Origin: Wolbachia sp.
GTDB taxonomy: Bacteria; Pseudomonadota; Alphaproteobacteria; Rickettsiales; Anaplasmataceae
Assembly: GCA_028803175.1 (NCBI GenBank)
Contig: JARBCG010000128.1
Coordinates: 1-6,537, forward strand
Length of the DNA stretch: 6,537 nucleotides
Direction of reading: 5' to 3'
A model generated the notes under the pieces. The model did no database searches, was not told the DNA's origin, and saw only the letters and a program-made list of their open reading frames with translations. This document shows positions 6,396-6,537 of the stretch, in pieces (the stretch's first letter is position 1; every line of letters starts with the position of its first letter). The position numbers and the translations under genes are program-made.

Positions 6396-6537
6396 ACACC
6401 AACTATTGATTAACCAACAAAGCAGGCAGAGGATACTCTGGGCTTTTTTTCCTTTAAACAATATGATTGGTGATCTATAACGAGAATATTAAATTTTAAA
6501 CTTATTTTTTAAATAATCAAAAACTGTCTCAATAATA
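6394..6537 (-). mobile_element. 3' end of a second decayed IS982-like element
   Basis: Inverted relative to the left copy. Similarity between the two ends near 6394 in the AACACCAACTA stretch, marking the probable element terminus. Together the two copies flank the window interior with their 3' ends facing each other. Confidence 0.65.
6403..6537 (-). pseudogene. IS982-type transposase, C-terminal remnant, inverted copy
   Basis: Reading inward on the minus strand from 6536 gives IIETVFDYLKNKFKI, a TAA at 6489-6491, then YSRYRSPI, matching the IS982-type C-terminus at 120-190. After SPI about 37 bases present in the left copy are missing, so the tail (LFKGKK and the region of PALLVNP) is out of frame, with further small indels before the TAG at 6403-6405. 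The TAA at 6489 corresponds to the TAA at 165 in the left copy. The Leu and Ser codons that are stops in the left copy are still TTA and TCA here, so the two copies also decayed independently. The 5' part is beyond the right edge. Confidence 0.75.

Noticed and set aside
1..6537. Wolbachia DNA transferred into a host nuclear genome
   Set aside because: Such inserts decay evenly; here three long genes with SDs are fully intact, which fits a bacterial chromosome better. Flanking sequence would settle it.

Overview
The window looks like chromosome of an obligate intracellular alphaproteobacterium, most likely a Wolbachia strain (Rickettsiales, Anaplasmataceae). This rests on the strong A+T bias, a decayed uvrB of recognisable Anaplasmataceae character, broken IS982-like and IS200/IS605-like elements, and intact genes with no match I can name. 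I cannot assign a strain, and the organism call is inference, not a database result.

Layout. 1-296: inward-pointing 3' end of an IS982-type transposase gene with three in-frame stops. 297-623: no gene, one weak hairpin. 624-4161: three intact genes, all on the minus strand, read in the order 434 aa (4161-2857), about 72 aa (2774-2556), 632 aa (2522-624). They are probably one operon, with an extended -10 promoter near 4191-4199 and a possible internal promoter at 2795-2823. 4258-5828: uvrB pseudogene on the minus strand, lacking its first ~90 codons and carrying about ten frameshifts. 5831-6285: remnant of an IS200/IS605-type element with a dead Y1 transposase gene. 6294-6395: a cluster of four perfect inverted repeats. 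6394-6537: a second IS982-type 3' end on the minus strand, also pointing inward.

The main interest is the contrast between an open three-gene operon and wreckage on both sides. The last gene encodes a 632-residue protein with an apparently folded N-terminal ~380 residues, a long Ser/Thr-rich low-complexity region, and the C-terminus Cys-Ile-Ile-Ser. That is a textbook CaaX box, the signal for eukaryotic farnesyl/geranylgeranyl transferases. Bacteria do not prenylate proteins this way, so the motif suggests a secreted effector lipidated in the host cell. The first gene encodes a charged, coiled-coil-rich protein with one hydrophobic segment. The small middle protein is hydrophilic and unrecognised. 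My working hypothesis is a host-interaction operon that survived, and possibly once moved, inside a pair of inverted IS982 copies. The motif is seen directly; the function is inferred.
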